Positions 63,530-64,000 of a stretch of DNA of 64,000 nt are shown here, one piece after another. Under the pieces are notes generated by a model. That model ran no database searches. It saw only the letters and a program-made list of their open reading frames with translations, and was not told the origin of the DNA. Made by a program: the position numbers and the translations under genes. How positions within the stretch are numbered: position 1 is the stretch's first letter; each line of letters opens with the position of its first letter. Origin of the DNA: CAIXSC01 sp046349915. GTDB taxonomy: Bacteria > Planctomycetota > Planctomycetia > Pirellulales > Pirellulaceae. The stretch spans positions 124,001 to 188,000 of the forward strand of contig JAXMBL010000010.1 in assembly GCA_046349915.1 (NCBI GenBank). The letters run 5' to 3'.

Positions 63530-63565
63530 GATCCTGGAATTAGATCCCGGAATTAGATCCTGGAA
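63530..63565 (+). repeat. 13-bp tandem repeat, 2.8 copies
   Basis: GATCCTGGAATTA, GATCCCGGAATTA and a partial GATCCTGGAA, located about 36 bp before the start of the PSCyt1 gene. It may be a promoter-proximal operator or simple slippage. Confidence 0.7.
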
Positions 63566-63601
63566 AGCGCGTTGATCATCCTCCCTTTAGGATTGTTCGT
63601 T

Positions 63602-64000
63602 ATGCCTCGCCGCCTGACTTCCTCCTCCTATCTGCTCGGCGCACTGGTCGCAGGTCTCGGGCTTGTCTCGCTCGGGCGCCCCGGTCCGCTGGCCGCTCAA
63701 ACGCCCGGCGCCGAGCGATCTCTGCCCGCGCGAATCGAGTTCAATCGCGACATTCGCCCGATCCTCGCCGACAACTGCTTTTCCTGTCATGGATTCGACG
63801 CCAATCGTCGCGAGGCCGACCTGAGACTCGACGTCTTCGAAGCCGCGATCGCTCAACGTGACTCAGGGGCGGCAATCGTCCCCGGCAAGCCGGACGCGAG
63901 CCAGTTGATTCAGCGAGTGCTCCACGCCGACGCCGATCAACGCATGCCGCCGCCCGCTAGCGGCAAGTCGCTCACGCCGCGACAAATCGAGCTGCTCCAG
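63602..64000 (+). CDS. PSCyt1 (planctomycete cytochrome C) protein, N-terminal part
   Basis: Only the first 133 codons are in the window; the frame runs off the right edge. ATG 63602 has AGGA 9 nt upstream. A signal peptide (PRRLTSSSYLLGALVAGLGLV ... PLAAQ) is followed by IEFNRDIRPILADNCFSCHG (heme motif CFSCH), ADLRLDVFEAAIAQRDSGAAIVPGKP and MPPPASGKSLTPRQIELLQ. This is the standard start of a PSCyt1/DUF1549/DUF1553 gene like 801-3950. Confidence 0.9.
   Translation, partial: MPRRLTSSSYLLGALVAGLGLVSLGRPGPLAAQTPGAERSLPARIEFNRDIRPILADNCFSCHGFDANRREADLRLDVFEAAIAQRDSGAAIVPGKPDASQLIQRVLHADADQRMPPPASGKSLTPRQIELLQ

Overview
The window is about 60% GC and reads as a chromosome segment from a Planctomycetota bacterium. 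The evidence is the PSCyt1/DUF1549/DUF1553 and DUF1501 secreted proteins, an ECF sigma factor translationally coupled to a TPR Ser/Thr kinase, a secreted protein with an R-x-L-x(2)-E-x-LE-x-R N-terminus, a TIGR03067-like protein and WxxGxW/SHD1-type proteins. No phage, CRISPR array or intact insertion sequence was seen.

Layout. 1-3950: a PSCyt1/DUF1549/LamG/DUF1553 gene followed by a DUF1501 gene that runs off the left edge. 4082-12709: an orphan gene, an MMPL-MFS export pair, a secreted SGNH hydrolase fused to a Dabb domain, and a P2-type cation ATPase. 12956-17285: tRNA-His(GTG), then hisS, a HisZ/HisRS paralogue and hisG, the three genes coupled by ATGA overlaps. 17467-19384: galU and a GHMP kinase resembling plant glucuronokinase. 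19385-29242: mostly secreted or envelope proteins, plus a Ser/Thr kinase that ends in a degenerate receiver domain. 29441-34310 (minus): ECF sigma factor, TPR kinase and secreted LExR-type protein, tightly packed. 34487-39174: bioD, a coiled-coil MscS channel and two small one-TM proteins. 39182-40400: an accessory island with inverted repeats and a dead ISAzo13-like transposase. 40407-51050: hybrid histidine kinase, glycerate 2-kinase, membrane MutS-like ATPase and a giant AsmA-like protein. 51126-51480: gene debris including a possible DUF433/DUF5615 toxin-antitoxin remnant. 51489-64000: SHD1-like protein, DUF1501, rarA, a 156-bp tandem array, greA with a terminator-like leader, a diheme cytochrome/beta-propeller protein, acetamidase, ferredoxin-PII pair, response regulator, WxxGxW protein and the start of another PSCyt1 gene.

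The most interesting unit is the histidine block. The tRNA-His has A73 and no encoded G-1, which is the unusual identity state described for a clade of alphaproteobacteria. It lies immediately upstream of a eukaryote/alpha-like HisRS and a HisZ-HisG pair whose HisG resembles the Caulobacter form. tRNA, synthetase and first-step histidine biosynthesis enzyme therefore appear to travel as one module. Several short interspersed repeat families (a roughly 33-70 bp GGCAGCCGGACG... element and a GACGGACT/AGTCCGTC palindrome) mark gene 3' ends across the window.
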